Part shown: positions 38,495 to 51,500 of the stretch, one piece after another
How the letters are laid out: each line of letters begins with the position of its first letter
Position numbering within the stretch: the stretch's first letter is position 1
Assembly (NCBI GenBank): GCA_035041965.1
Contig: JAPYMA010003011.1
Span: forward strand, 524,215 to 588,214
Origin: Anisakis pegreffii
Lineage: Eukaryota > Nematoda > Chromadorea > Rhabditida > Anisakidae
Reading direction: 5' to 3'
DNA length: 64,000 bases
Notes under the pieces: model-generated
Database searches by the model: none
What the model was told of the DNA's origin: nothing
The model's input: the letters and a program-made list of their open reading frames with translations, nothing else
Made by a program: the position numbers and the translations under genes

Positions 38495-38537
38495 GGTTTA
38501 TTTCTCTGAAGTCAAATCAACTTCAGAGAAATAAACC
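38495..38537. repeat. Perfect 17-bp hairpin
   Basis: GGTTTATTTCTCTGAAG (38495-38511) is exactly complementary to CTTCAGAGAAATAAACC (38521-38537) across a 9-base loop. The stem is too short for a typical miRNA precursor. It could be the remnant of a foldback element, a protein-binding palindrome or an RNA 3'-end structure, since it lies 850 bp after the stop of the CoREST-like gene. Confidence 0.8.
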
Positions 38538-39639
38538 CTAGTTAAGCATTCACTCCAGTTAAGCAATTCATCCTTTCACACCAGCATTCTTAATCGTGAT
38601 ATCAGTGAGGTTTATCATGAACTATTGTCGGAAGGTCACATAAAGTGACTGTTGAACGATCAAATTTGAAGTTAGGTCTATAGAATTTATTGCATAGCGA
38701 TGGTAACTGATACACTAGTGATGGTAATCGATCGAAATTCCGAGATTCGGATTCCGATCGAACAATTTTGAAGTTTAGTCGGAATTATGGAACTCAGAAA
38801 TGTGAATTTGGTTGGATTCCGATCGAGGAATTTCAAAATTCGTTTAGAATGTGGACAATTCGATTCGGCCAGATTCTGACTGAACTGAAATTTGGTTGAG
38901 ATGTTATCTTTATTACATAGTATCACATTAAGGACAATTTCCTCCAAAGATGACTATTAGAGTGTACAAAAACTCCGCAGATTTATCTTTTGTATTTCGT
39001 ATTGATATTTTTGACTTTTATGGTATGAAAAAAGCAGTCAGTATGTATCACGTTATGTTCCAGGGAAAGGAAAAGCTGGATACTAAGAAAGCAATATAAT
39101 ACATTGAAAACCCAAGAAGCAATTTCACACATTGCCTGTTGACAACGTTATTTTTCACTTGCAACCGAATGTTTATTTTTCCCAACCTAATTGCTGCTGG
39201 GGAAGGAGAAAGTTTCAAAAAGGGAAAGAATTATACAGTGAGTGCGATATCATGCAGTCTAATCATATGGTACATGAATCGATAAAATGATAATGAATAA
39301 AATTAGTTGAGCGAAGTAACTTCTTTCTTCGATTTCTCTACCTCCTCTTGCCAAATAGTTAGCGTGATTTTAACACAGATATGAATAATCCATTTGGTTG
39401 AATACATCGAAGTCTGCATTTAAATATTCAGAGGAGATACAAAGTCCCGAAAAGTAGGTTTAATATGCAACGTTTGACGACGACTTTAAGGGATTCGTTT
39501 TGTGCGATTCTTTGATCACTCGAAGAAAACACGAAAAATTTTTCGATCGCGAGTTCAACTTAACGCTGAATGATGTTGTAGGCTAAACAAAGATCAATGT
39601 AAAATCTTTGCAATTTTAAAATTTCTTGTCTTAATATTA

Positions 39640-40190
39640 ATAATCTCTCCTGGTATTCGAATATATTACTGAGTTTTCCACATTGCCTCTTACTGAAAAC
39701 GGTTCGTAAGGAAGTCTCAAGTCCAATTCGACAAATGACCTCTTGTGTTATATGATTGTAATTTTAAGGATAATTTCGATATGAATACCGAATCAAACGC
39801 TTTTTTGAAGTCGAAATAGATAATGCCGATGTAGGACTCTCTTGCCTAAATGAACTACCCTATTTTGCCAGGATCGATGTAGGACTGCAGTGATTCACCT
39901 CTCATCAAGAAATCCACATTGGGAAGGGGAAAACAGCTTATTCACTGTAAAATAGTTTCCAAGTTTGGTTGCGATTTTTTCCGAAACTTCAGCATGGAAA
40001 GAAATTGAGCACTTTAATGAGACGGGATGGTAGTTTTGAAGATTCACTTTAGAATCTTTTCAGGTATAGATATAATGATCGTTGATTTGCACAGTAAGGG
40101 AACTGACTATGAGCCACCCAATACAATAAGGTTTCAAACGATCCAGAATATCAGATGAAATGCTCAACATGTTGATCGTCGTAAAAGGGA
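39640..40190 (-). pseudogene. Decayed non-LTR reverse transcriptase
   Basis: Read on the minus strand in broken frames, this contains SDILDRLKPY, then NLQNYHPVSL (family: NYRPISL), SEKIATKLGNYF, CGFL (family: QHGF), and IGIIYFDFKKAFDSVF. These are the ordered motifs of the Jockey/CR1-type reverse transcriptase domain up to the first catalytic Asp block. Several stops and frameshifts intervene and the YADD region is not recognisable. Endonuclease and ends are missing. A dead LINE fragment. Confidence 0.75.
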
Positions 40191-40499
40191 ATGAGAAAGT
40201 GTAATATGGGCTGTTACCAGTTGACTGTTTTTCCCTTGTGAACTTTATTGACGTTGCTTGGTTATTTTCTCATTGTTGAAGTTTGTTCTTATCATTGAGT
40301 GATGCTCGTTGCTGGAATTATTAAATGTTGTCCGATGATTCAATGAAAATTTTCAACTGTTAAATGGCTATTGTAAGGAGTTTTTTCCTGACAAATGAGC
40401 GGTGCTATTGAAAAATCTGCAATTGCAACTACTCTTTCCGGTTAGTGGCACTTCAAACAAAAAGTTTCCGCTAGCTTTTCGTTAGCGGGATCCACAACG

Positions 40500-40575
40500 G
40501 ATTATTTTTAGCCAGAGGTAGTGCACTGAACTGATGCGTGACTGGCCGACGTTCGGATCCGCAACGTAGAGGAAG
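40500..40575 (+). repeat. tRNA-like relic, possible SINE head
   Basis: TAGCCAGAGGTAGTGCACTG followed by a middle region and GACGTTCGGATCC lines up with a tRNA D-arm (TAGCTCAGAGGTAGAGCACTG type) and T-arm (GGTTCGAATCC, B box) at roughly correct spacing. Acceptor stem pairing and the anticodon arm are not convincing, so it is not a functional tRNA. It may be a tRNA-derived SINE promoter or a pseudo-tRNA. A short inverted repeat CCGCTAGC/GTTAGCGG precedes it at about 40468-40490. Confidence 0.4.
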
Positions 40576-41925
40576 ACTTTTCTCATGGCTGAAGTTGAAA
40601 GGAAATTTTAGTTAATTTACGACTGATAATTAAGCCTAGTCTAAGGTTGATGCTTCGGATTAGATTGAGGTCCATCTTTAGGCTGCGCTCAAGCCTCAGG
40701 TAATGCTGTGCTAATCAAGAAGAGGAGATCTCTTCACACATTGTTTACATATGCTAGAGCCAGACTCTTGATGCAGAACGCCCGAAAATTATTTTTTGTT
40801 CATCGCCACAGTTGATAATAATGAAATTCACTTGTAATATTGTTACGGTAATGCTGTTTAGTTGCACTTGGGGCGAATTTATATTTCGAGGCGTTGGGTG
40901 AATTTTATAAGTGCGTTCGCAATGAATATCGTATGCGAGAAAGCAGTCGTAATAAGCAGCAAATGCGTATTCATTGAGAGAGACGGATGGATGTGAATGC
41001 AAATGTCTATCTCTTTCACAGAGATGATGATGCATCGCTTTTGCGGATGCTATTTTTAATCAATGGCGCGTGCGTCATTTATCCTTCTCGTGGTGTTATT
41101 ATTGTTTTGTTGTTGTTGCCAGCAGTGTTATTATCGTTGTCGTTATCATTATCTAAATTTTACACGATTCATTATTTTCGCTAGCATTCGAATCTGATCA
41201 TAGTTTGAATCCACTTAATTGGAACCGGCAAATTTTCTAATATCGTTGGGTTGATCGTTATGTGCAATTTGTAATCGTAGGTAATCAGTCTTTCCTTGAT
41301 GTATTTTGCGATTATCACGCAAAGGTTAGATGAAGCGAAACCTTCGTTGTCGAGCAATCGTTTCGTTTCCTATTCAGTTGATTTTGTAATATTCAGCATA
41401 TTGCTGGTCTTTGAAATCTCTTGGTATCTATTGAGTTTTTTAAAATCGTGTGAAGATTATCAATTTTCATAGTCATTAAACGATTCATAACCCATCATTC
41501 GATCATAATTGAAACTCCATATTTTATCTTCGCAAGCAACTTATAATCATACTTGTCTTACTGGAAGTTCTTGTAATTCGGATTATTCGTCAAATAAGTT
41601 CCACTTTCTCCAAATCGTTCCCTCAATTGTTATGAAATTGATTTCTGAGTGCATCTTCAGTCAATACACCGAGAAGTAATCCTTGTTCGTTTGGTGGGCT
41701 GTTTTCATGAGGGAATGACAGCTAATTTAGAATAGCTCATTTGTCTCGCGTTTATTGGGATATTTTGTTAAACCATCTTGCCATTGACTGGTTTTGATCT
41801 GAGTACTTTAATCGCGTTTTGATGTAATCCTGTATTGATTAGTCGACAGATGTTTCAGTGATCCTATTGATATGAAGGGTAATGAATGTAATATTTCAGT
41901 GCATTCGAATATTACCAGTAAAAGT
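40576..41925. other. Upstream region of the G-gamma gene
   Basis: AT-rich 1.35-kb flank with no supported gene. An upstream ATG at 41872 is in frame with the G-gamma start, but a TATTTCAG acceptor at about 41893-41900 lies between them. A spliced-leader or 5' UTR junction there would leave ATG 41926 as the start. Confidence 0.5.
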
Positions 41926-42307
41926 ATGAGTGGTAGAGATCTGCATTCCGTTCAGCAAGCTCGTAAGGTGGTTGAGCAGTTAAGAAGGGAACGTAATGTA
42001 CGTCGTGGTCTTGTTTCTCAGTCGGCCAATGACCTGATACGGTAAGAGTGATGCTACTTAATAAAAATAGTGATAACGTCTATATCGCTCTTCTTTTATA
42101 CTATTAATCTCGTTGCTGTTTACGACGGATGAACATCCCCGAAACTGCAGATACACGAACTGTAATTGGACAATGTTCTTCTTAATAGTGAATAATTTCA
42201 GATATGCGCAGGAGGTCCAAAAAGACGACGTACTGTTAACAGGTTTTTCGAACGATAAAATGAATCCATTCAGACCGAAGAGTTCTTTCCAATGTATGCT
42301 TCTCTAA
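41926..42307 (+). CDS. G-protein gamma subunit
   Basis: Two exons, 41926-42041 and 42202-42307, with a CG|GTAAGAG donor and a TTTCAG acceptor, joined in phase to 73 residues. The first helix contains ARKVVEQLRRERNVRRGLVS, the G-gamma segment that forms a coiled coil with G-beta. The second exon has YAQEVQKDDVLLTGF (family: C.....DPLLTPV) and KMNPFRPKSSF before the CaaX box CMLL. The final Leu predicts geranylgeranylation. Length is typical for the family. Role: obligate partner of G-beta in heterotrimeric G proteins at the plasma membrane. Two gamma genes are known in Caenorhabditis (gpc-1, gpc-2); I cannot tell which this matches. Confidence 0.93.
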
Positions 42308-45300
42308 AAGAATTTTGGTGTTATCTATTGTCAACTGTACAGTTCGAAGCTGTTTATAAATTGACCTTCGAACAGACAAAACGATCTGTTACTGATCGTT
42401 TATTGTTATCATTTCGTTTCAATATTTCAAAATATTGCCTAGCAGTTACAATCCACTCATCCTGCAATCGTTCTTCCATTTTAATGAGTTTCATCTCAAT
42501 TTATTGTTTTGCAATATGACGCAGCCGTTCTATTTCAACATTTACGTACAGCGTGCTACATAACATACATCACATCGTTATATTCAGCCACGCAAAAATC
42601 CAGCTCTACTTCGTCGTTATATACCGTTAACATCAATGAAACTTCAATAATATATTGTTGAAAATATTATTTTATATCATTTATATTATATACTATAATA
42701 TTTTGATAGCATTATGTTATGTCAGGTTTATGATTAATCACTATGATTGCGCTCCATATGAATGTATGCCTTTTTGATCAAGTGATGTTTATATCTATGG
42801 TGCATTTTCAGATGGTTCTTCATTTCTCAGAATTTTATTTTTGCTCCTTTCATTTGGTCGATACGAATAAGACTAATAATTCTCTTGCGAATGGCTAGTA
42901 CATATTCTTTGAAATTTTCTAACAATGTTAGAAAATGTCTTTAGAGATGTTGTGTGCTTTTAAAAAGTTAATCAATGTACGCAGAACCTGAAAAAAAATC
43001 GTTTTCCTTTTCACATTTTCACTTCAATTTTGTCAGTTAAATCGTGCACTGTATTCGATATATGTTTCACACACTGCACCCACACGCTTCATAAAGTCTT
43101 ATTGTACTCGTTTGGAACGAATTCATTCTTTTGAATGCCATCCGAACAATTCCATCCGAAACGCTCGCATTGTTTTTTAAATTTTAATCGTTTCCTTTCA
43201 TCGTAATCATTGTTTGCAAATGTTCTCTAGCTAGAGCATTTTCCCATCTTTCACCTTTCATAGTTTTCGCTTTTCTCAATTCATAACACATGTTTTCAAC
43301 TGTCTCCTTTGTGAAAGAATTTCTTTTATGTTTTCAATTTCGAGTCATTTAATTTGCCAAATTTTTAAGTTAATTCTTTATTCAAGTTGTTAGTTTTCTT
43401 CATTTTTAAAGGGAGCAATACTTCCCACAGTTTTGCATGTAATCAGTTACAGAGTTAACTGTATATGTGCCAAAAATTCATATCGCCTCTGATTTGATGA
43501 ACATTTGTTGAATATATTAAGTTGTGCTACTTGTAATAAACATAATCATTAACCATTGATTGGTATGAAACGTTTTCAGATCTTATTGCAGTTGAGGAGT
43601 TACGTTCACATAAAATTAGACACTATCCTAATTTTGGTTTTGTTTTGTATGAGAGAAACATTCGAGGATTACAGTAGGACTTAATAGATGCTTGCGTTAT
43701 GAATTGGTGGACACACAAATTTATTCAGTTTGCTCTTATGCACTTTCGAGTTTCTGTAACATTCACTTGCCTCAGAAAGAACAAACTGAATCAGCTGATC
43801 AGTGCAGAAATGCTAAATGATAAATAATTTTAGCGAATCTCATTGGTTGCGTTCATCCGATAGCGTAACACGAACAGCACCATACAACAGCTATGCGTCT
43901 GTCATTCAGCTAACGACGATGTGCTTCTGATGCTTTCGAGACTGTTGCTTCTCAGTGTCCACGTTCAACACCTCTTCCTTGCTTTAATCATTTCCACATA
44001 ATGTGAATCCGTGTGTGTGTGCTTGTGTTATACACATCCTCAGCAGGCCTGTAACTGTAATGTTTCAATTGAACGAGAAGGTTGAAATCCACTGATTTAA
44101 AGTTGTACATTTCCCTGAGATTGATTTTTGTTCCTTCTGCTGAACTTCCCTCACAGACAGGATGTTGCTTGTCTTCTCAGTGAACAATGCTTACACAAGA
44201 AGAATTCCACTCTAGTTACAGGCCTGATCACAGCGATATTCCCATCGATCTTTTAAGTGCTATTCTAAATCACTTAAGCATCGTTTTATCGACAGTCACC
44301 GTCAACGAACAGTCATTTCCATCAGAAACGCTGAACTGTCGATGTGATATCATATGCACTGCCGTCGCATTCAGCTCGTAGCATCAGTTTAAATTTAAAG
44401 CTTCTCATCTGTTTTTGTTGCTTTGTTTTTCGTTCGGTTTCTTGTTTTTATGAAATTTCGTTTTCAATTTTATTTTCATTCATTTTCCTCTTTTTGCTTA
44501 TGCATATGCACACGTGGACATAACTCGTCGTTTTGTGATGCCGTTTCAATACAATGCAATTACTTCATTTCACTTTATGAAAGTGTTCATCGCTCAATGA
44601 TGGAATCCATACAATGAATCATAATTGATCAGTGAATGCTCATGAGTGCAGTGTTTTCTTCGAACAAATATTCTTACATCTGCCCAGAAAATTTTCAGTT
44701 CTCTCAAAGCATGAAATTGGAAAGCGTCACATGAAAATATAATCTTATTCATACTTCTGAATATCGCTATCGTTGTTCGCCTTGTAAATGCTAATAATTA
44801 ACAATTGACAAATGGATCCAGTAAAAGATTGTCCAGAAAATGACTTCTTCATTTCACTTATCGAATTCAAGTCTTTCGTTGCGGTGATTTGAAGGAGTCT
44901 GATCATTCTTATCCTGCCTAGTTTAATGGGCTCACCTTCCATTATTAAATGCAAGTTTCGTGTTACAATCAGTTCCATATCGTTCCCTTTAAAATGTATA
45001 TCTTTTGAAGTCGTTTACCCTTATCAGTTCAGAAATTCGAACGTGGATATTTTTAACTTTAAAAGAATGTTTATTGATTGATGATCGATAATACTGATGG
45101 TGATAGTTTTCACAATAATTACTACCATTTTACAATTATTCACTATATGTGGCCTCTGAATGTGTTTCCGCTTCCATAACTCAGTTGAATGCTTCATTAA
45201 TTTCGTGTCTTTTTTGCTTTGAATATTTTTTGGCGCTTATTCTTGTGTTCATTTTCAAAACTGAAATAACATAAAGTAATTTATGCATTTCGCATTCATT

Positions 45301-46921
45301 CTCTTATCGTTGCTGATACATCCACAATCATGTGTTCGTGAGAGTTTATCATCTGCTTTATCCTTATCATTTTCAGAGCAGTCATTATGCACCATTGCTA
45401 GAATTTACCATTGATGAGCAACATACTGATAATATTAGTAACAATGAATGGTTTGTTGATATTTAATATAAATCTCTGCAGAATGCAAGTAATTCACACG
45501 TTTTTGAAACTCAAAGAGACTGAAAAAATTTCAAGTAACAGGTAACACTTAAGATAGTTGGGGAGAACAGCATCAGGATAGGTTGAAAATGATCACATAA
45601 TAGCATTAGAATGTTTTTTCTTCTTATACCAGTGAACATTTCAATTTATTGCAAGCAGACAAGAAATCCATCACTTCAAGTAGTTTTTGAGATTCATTTC
45701 GATGTAATCCGTCATTGTTGTTGTTAACATTCGCCCATTAACACCCACTGCATTCTAATTTCACTTGATCAGTCGAAATCGATTTCCAAAAACGTCAACT
45801 GTCAGCATGAGATTTGTTCATTATAAGTGCTCGACTTGGACATGCATTCTTTCCGCGCTTGGACACATGACTGGCCGTCGTCATTTCTCAATCCACAAGA
45901 ACTCTCGCTCCCCTGCTCTGATAATTCATTACATCTTGATGATAAATCTGAACAAAATCAATAAGCTGATCGAACAATCAAGGGTTCACCGGTGCTATCA
46001 AAGGAATCACTTCTTTGATTCCGGAAATATCATCCAATATTGAAAATAAAAATTTTCAAAAATCAAACCTCAGTAATTTACAAGCCTCTTTAATTCCTGC
46101 TCCCGGCAATCTTAGATTCCCCCTATGAGAACCACTGCTCCTGACATTCCAATCTACATTGAATCATCTCGTTTTCTCATCGGTAACTAATTGACATGAA
46201 CTGCATTAATCAGTAGATACGTCAAATATTCGCCGTGAATAATAGTGTATCCATGGTAAGAGACCAGAACTGTGAACGATCAAAATCCTGACCGAAACCA
46301 ATCCAACGGTCACTGCCGAACAATCATAAAGTGCAACATAAGCGTCATTCTAAGCCTAATCAGTGCCAAAGCGATCAGAATATCTCTCTTCGGATAGATC
46401 ACTTCGTATACCACCATTCGGAGCATCTCATATCAATATTCGAACGCGATTCATCTGCAATATTGGTCGACTCCCCATTTTCTCTTTATATATCTCATTT
46501 CGTAACACACTTCGTCGTAAGTCCTTCCGATACATATTGAATCTCATTTGTTTCTCAACCTTCACAGACCACAAAAAAAACACAGCCTTATTTAAATCTT
46601 CATCAGATGGCAACAAACTCATATTGCTCCACTCTAAATCGATTAATTTTATGAGTTGTACTTCGCAAATATCAGTAATTGAATTTATGTAATTTTATTG
46701 TGGTGTATGTGTCTCTGAAAATGAGATTTGAAATAAGTGGATATAGAGTGCGCTCGCTTAGCAATATAAATTTAATGATGATACTTGTCTGCGCATGACT
46801 GCTCACGAAATCACACCATCCAGAACAGGCGACTAACTCACAATGCAAAACATCCACTGGGCGAATATGTATTAGAAATTTAAAATACTGACGAAGTTGA
46901 GAATGCACGAAACGAGTGAGA

Positions 46922-47120
46922 TGCAAAAAATGAATTCATCAACCACGACGGAGCGATTACATTAACTCACAGTGGCAGTTTAAAATTAGCAGCGATCTTT
47001 AAAATACTAACACAACATTAATCGAAACTGGATTTCCACATGATACAATATCTTTGCGGGTTTAAACAGCACGTTCAATAAAGCAGACCATTTCAATCAA
47101 GCATCATAAATATAGTGGCA
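46922..47120 (+). repeat. Diverged direct repeat, copy A
   Basis: Pairs with 47702-47900 at a spacing of about 780 bp. Shared text in order: AATGAATTCA(t/a)CAAC.ACGA, ACATT(a/g)A(c)TCA..GTGGCAGTT.AAAATT, TAACAC.A..TT.A, TTT.CACA.GATA..TCT.TGCG, and AAA(g/t)AG(c)AGACCATTT. Similarity is moderate with many indels, so the duplication is old. Confidence 0.5.
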
Positions 47121-47532
47121 AATGATTCTGGTACGAACTGAGTGACATCTAGAAACATTTCACCACAGGAAAACAAAGATTTAGCAAGAATGCAGAAACT
47201 GAACATGAATAAACATAATATCTGAGGCAGTCGAACGAAACGACTGGGTACTGTCCACGAACACGCCAAAATATGAATACGGCATTCAAAACATCAGAAC
47301 TGAATCTCACATACCAAACTGACAGTTAATCATAGGAAAAGCACAATGTAATGTCGTAAATGCTATCAAAATATACCAGCTGAGTGTAAAAGTGAACTGA
47401 GATTAACACAACTATATTCGTCATATTCGAAGATGAGCGGATTCTGTAAGACACTTCTCACTTCACTGATAAGTAACAGATAATTGGATGATAGATACAA
47501 GCCGGATCATAGCCTGGCTCAGGCTCACAACA

Positions 47533-47628
47533 TTAATGATATGGGCACACCACTCGGTTTCGAGCAAAACTTTCCTCCGCGAACGGAAATGTTTTGTTCA
47601 AAACCGAATGGTGCACCAATATCATTCA
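47533..47628. ncRNA. Long imperfect hairpin, pre-miRNA-like or MITE
   Basis: A left arm from about 47533 (AATGATATGGGCACACC, then ACTCGGTTTCGAGCAAAAC) folds onto a right arm ending near 47628 (GTTTTGTTCAAAACCGAATG, then GTGCACCAATATCATT). The arms pair over about 42 bp with scattered mismatches and a loop of about 9 bases between TTTCC and GGAAA. Stem length, mismatch spacing and loop size fit an animal miRNA precursor. I recognise no known miRNA seed. A small foldback transposon would look similar. Confidence 0.4.
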
Positions 47629-47701
47629 CTGATAAAATTCAAAATGTTCACAAAGCTGAAAATGTACAAAAATGCGAATAAAAATTACGAATTGCTGAGA
47701 A

Positions 47702-47900
47702 AATAAAGATGAATTCAACAACAACGAAACGAATACATTGATTCATTGTGGCAGTTAAAAATTTACACTGATCACTTAAACACTGATATAACACCAAGTT
47801 GAAAATCAATTTTCACACGATATCTCTGCGAATATGGAAAGCACAAACAATACATCCAATAATAGAGACCATTTTTTTTGTCAAATGCCACACAAACATT
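47702..47900 (+). repeat. Diverged direct repeat, copy B
   Basis: Partner of 46922-47120. The hairpin at 47533-47628 lies between the copies, so the duplicated unit may be the whole 780-bp segment. Confidence 0.5.
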
Positions 47901-48531
47901 CAATGAGAAATTGAATGAGATCTGAAATTTTATCTCAGAAATCTGAAAATCCAAAATCTCCGAACATATGCAGAAGAGTTCTAAAAAATGAAAATATTTT
48001 ACGCAAAGAAATCAAACGGAGAAATGAAAAGAGAAACTGAAAAGGAGGGTAGAGGATATGATATTGTTTCGCAAAATGACACGATCTTGCTGGTAATGAA
48101 ACATAACAGCGATAACAAGATTGCAAGCGGCAAGTGCATATATATATCAAGATGATTCGGTGCGTGCTCTCGTAGCTGTTCCATGTTTCATCTTACGGTA
48201 TTTGCTGACGTCGCGAGTGATCGACTTCATCGCTCGATTGATTTTGCCCAACTCCCTAGCGATTGCGTCACACATCGCACCCGAATTCGGCTGTAATTTT
48301 CAAGTAGTGGCATATCATTATAACGACACCTATTTCAAGACAACAACACCTCACTCATATACTTGTTGATTGCTGAACAATCCCAGGAACGAATTTACAC
48401 GTTTACAAAAATGAACATTAGAGACAGTGCCGGTTTACTCAATTTCGAAATGAACGTTATTAAACGATCAAAACGAAATATGAATAATATCAATAAAACA
48501 TTTCACTCAAGAGAATAAGTTCTGAACATCT

Positions 48532-51500
48532 TCAAATCTCAACCTGTGATCGAAGTTTTTCATGTGAACTCATCAGCATCGATTGCGCATCACTCAACAT
48601 TAATTGCAACTTCACATTCTCTGATTTTAACGTATCAATCTGAAATTGATATTTTCACTGATGCATATCAAATATGAACATATAAAACGAATTTACTTGC
48701 GCAAACATTAATACCGAGTCAAATGGATCGAAATTCTCTTTGGCCTTTTCATACTGCGTAAGACGACTGCACAGAGTGGCCAACTGCGAACGGATCGTTC
48801 GTGCTTTCTGCAGGGCGTCATTCACATCCTCTTCCTTCAAATTGTTTTCGTTAGAATTCTCGTCAAACTGTCGTTTACCACTTCCAAATGTACACTAGAA
48901 TTGTTCATTAACATCGAATCGAATGAAAGGTCAGTAAAAACTTGTCCGATATGAGTTAGTAGGATGAAAAGTATGGCAGAAAATAAGTAAAGGTAAAGTC
49001 TTTAGATGATAATCTTAGATCAGAAAGAATCAAAAAAGTAACTAAGAATCAGAAAAATCGAAAATCAGAATGAGAAAAAAGAATAGAAGAATGAACAGAA
49101 CAAACGCTATGTTTGGTAGCAGTTGAGCTAAGCATATCTTTGATTAGTTCAACAATGGAATGTGATGAACGATACATGTCATTAACCTCGTTGATCGTCA
49201 TCTCTGAACGGAGCACTTCCACTGCAAATCAGTTATTACTATTACTGTAAATGAACACGTAAAGTTCTTAAGTCAGCATAGCAAATGAATACGAGCTATA
49301 AGAGGGCGTGTAAAATTGTGTGAATGATCAATTTTGACATAATCAGCCACTCTCTATAAAACCACTCTCCTATACATATCGACTGCTGAGATTTTGTCAA
49401 TTTTATAGCAATTGCAATTCATTTTTGGAACAGAATTGTTCTTTACGACATCGATAGTAAGAAATGGAATATGAATATACGTAGATGAAATTATGCTTCA
49501 AAGAATATGAAATTACAAAGAGGAAAAAGCATGAAAAAACGAACATTGCTCAACATCTAAACTGGCCATAGAAGTGGCTTGTGAAATAACACCTCCATTA
49601 TCAGATGTTGTGGCAACAACTGCTGTCATCTTGATCGTATTTGGTGGTGAGGTTCGGTGAACGGAGGATGAACTAAAATTAACATCTATCATTCAATGGA
49701 CGTCAATTCTCCGAGTAAAAGTTGTATAAAACGGCTACAGAAATCGTTGAATTGCAGTCGAAATTTCAATGCAACAGCTTTGTAAGTTGGTGGTTGGCGA
49801 TTGTATGAATAAGACAAATTGCATGCAATCGTCTTAGTGCTACTAAAAAACGTCCTCATATGATTTAGTAAATCTGAGTTGGATCCACAGAACTCGTCTT
49901 GATGTAATTATTGGAAAAATAGCCATCAGAGAAAATTCATTCACAAAATATAAGGGACTTTTTAAGTGATGAAAACGAATGCCTAAAATAGGCATTTGAA
50001 AGCAATCCGGAAAGGAAATGGTGAAAAGTGAGAAATTCGAACCCAGCACGTCTACGAGCATTCGCCGAAGTATTGAAATCGCATGAAGAACGGTCACGAG
50101 TCGCTTCGACTCGTTCAATTTGCGTTTTCAATGAAAGAATCTCATCATCACTTATTTTCTGGATTCGTACCATCTTCTGATACATGCGCTCAAGATCCGC
50201 AGCGGTAAATGATGTTCTAAAGAAAACAGAAAAACCATTAGTAACAGTGCTTGATGGCAACAGTTTCATGTTTGTTTTGAATGATGAATCCATGACTACG
50301 GAACGTTATCATTTGTTTTTTTGTTTTACCAAATTCTCAAATGTTTCAGATAACTCTATCGTTCGCTGAATAAAGCCTTAATTTAGATGAACTCACTTCG
50401 AAAAACTGCAACTCTCTTTCGCAGTCCATTTTCCAATCAACGTATACATCTTGTTCGCAAATGATGCGTAGTCCGTTAATCTGCCTTGCATATCGACTAA
50501 CTCGTTACCACCCAACAAAGTCATCGTACTCACATTCTAAAAAATCCCAAAATAACAATTTCTCTCGTTGCACTTATTAATAAATCAGCTCACATAACAT
50601 AAATTCGAATTAATCGCTATGAGAATTCCCACTCCTATACGTTCCACTACCGTTCAGATATGATGAACCTCTTCTGATGGATAATTTAATTAATCATTTT
50701 GGAACGCATTGGTAATTAATAAGAGACCTTAAATTTGAGATATGGACGAACATCTCAAATTTGATGTCTCTTGTTAATATCTCAAATCTTTCGAACATAA
50801 CGCTTTGCTCATGAATCAACTAACTAAATTACACCGAGAACACATCAAACTGCCAACAGCACAACGAATGCGATAACAATCTCTGTATGTTTTACCAGTT
50901 TGCGCACATTTTGTGCAATTACATCATTCGGTTCGTTCACCCCCTTTTGCAATCTGTTGATGGCTTGACACATCAACTGCAACTGAACCACAGCAACAAT
51001 TAATACTCTCAAAACTCCGCAGTCAACCAACAAAAACATAAAAACACTGCCGATAGCGTCGATACAAAAAATAGTAAAAAAATCAATTCAACAGAAACAA
51101 CAGAGAGTGAGCACTAACATTCTTTTCGGCCGTCTCGTTTTTGAGTCGTAATTTGATCAATTCAGTTGTGATTTGTTCCATTTCCTCAATTTCAGCGTTG
51201 CTCACATCTTGCTGATTCAAATCGCTCTGTGTACCAATCGCCTTTACTTGTGCTTTTCGTTGAGTCACATCATCATACACTCTTTTATATTCAGCTGTTT
51301 CAATCTGTATATCATTCATACATTTTTATTACAACTAACGCTAAAAATCGCATTTCTCTAATCTATACTTACTTTTCTTTTCGTCAAATATCTCTAAAAG
51401 TATTCAGAGTACTGATGAAACAAGCGAATTGACAGAGACGTATAATATTGAGTAAAATTAATGTGCATTCAGAAATTGATTATGATACCTGCAGTGTTGT

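Larger units (their letters stand above)
42308..48531. other. Long gene-poor spacer
   Basis: About 6.2 kb, strongly AT-rich, between the 3' end of G-gamma and the 3' end of the SPD-5-like gene. Short frames (44187-44381, 44423-44617, 45765-46043, 46363-46692, 48121-48369) show no domain and no coding bias that I trust. Two internal features, a diverged duplication and a long hairpin, are listed separately. Confidence 0.5.

Noticed and set aside
38687..38947. 86-codon minus-strand frame
   Set aside because: Derived from a degenerate run of ATTCCGA/TTCGGAAT words; the translation is repetitive and unlike any protein.
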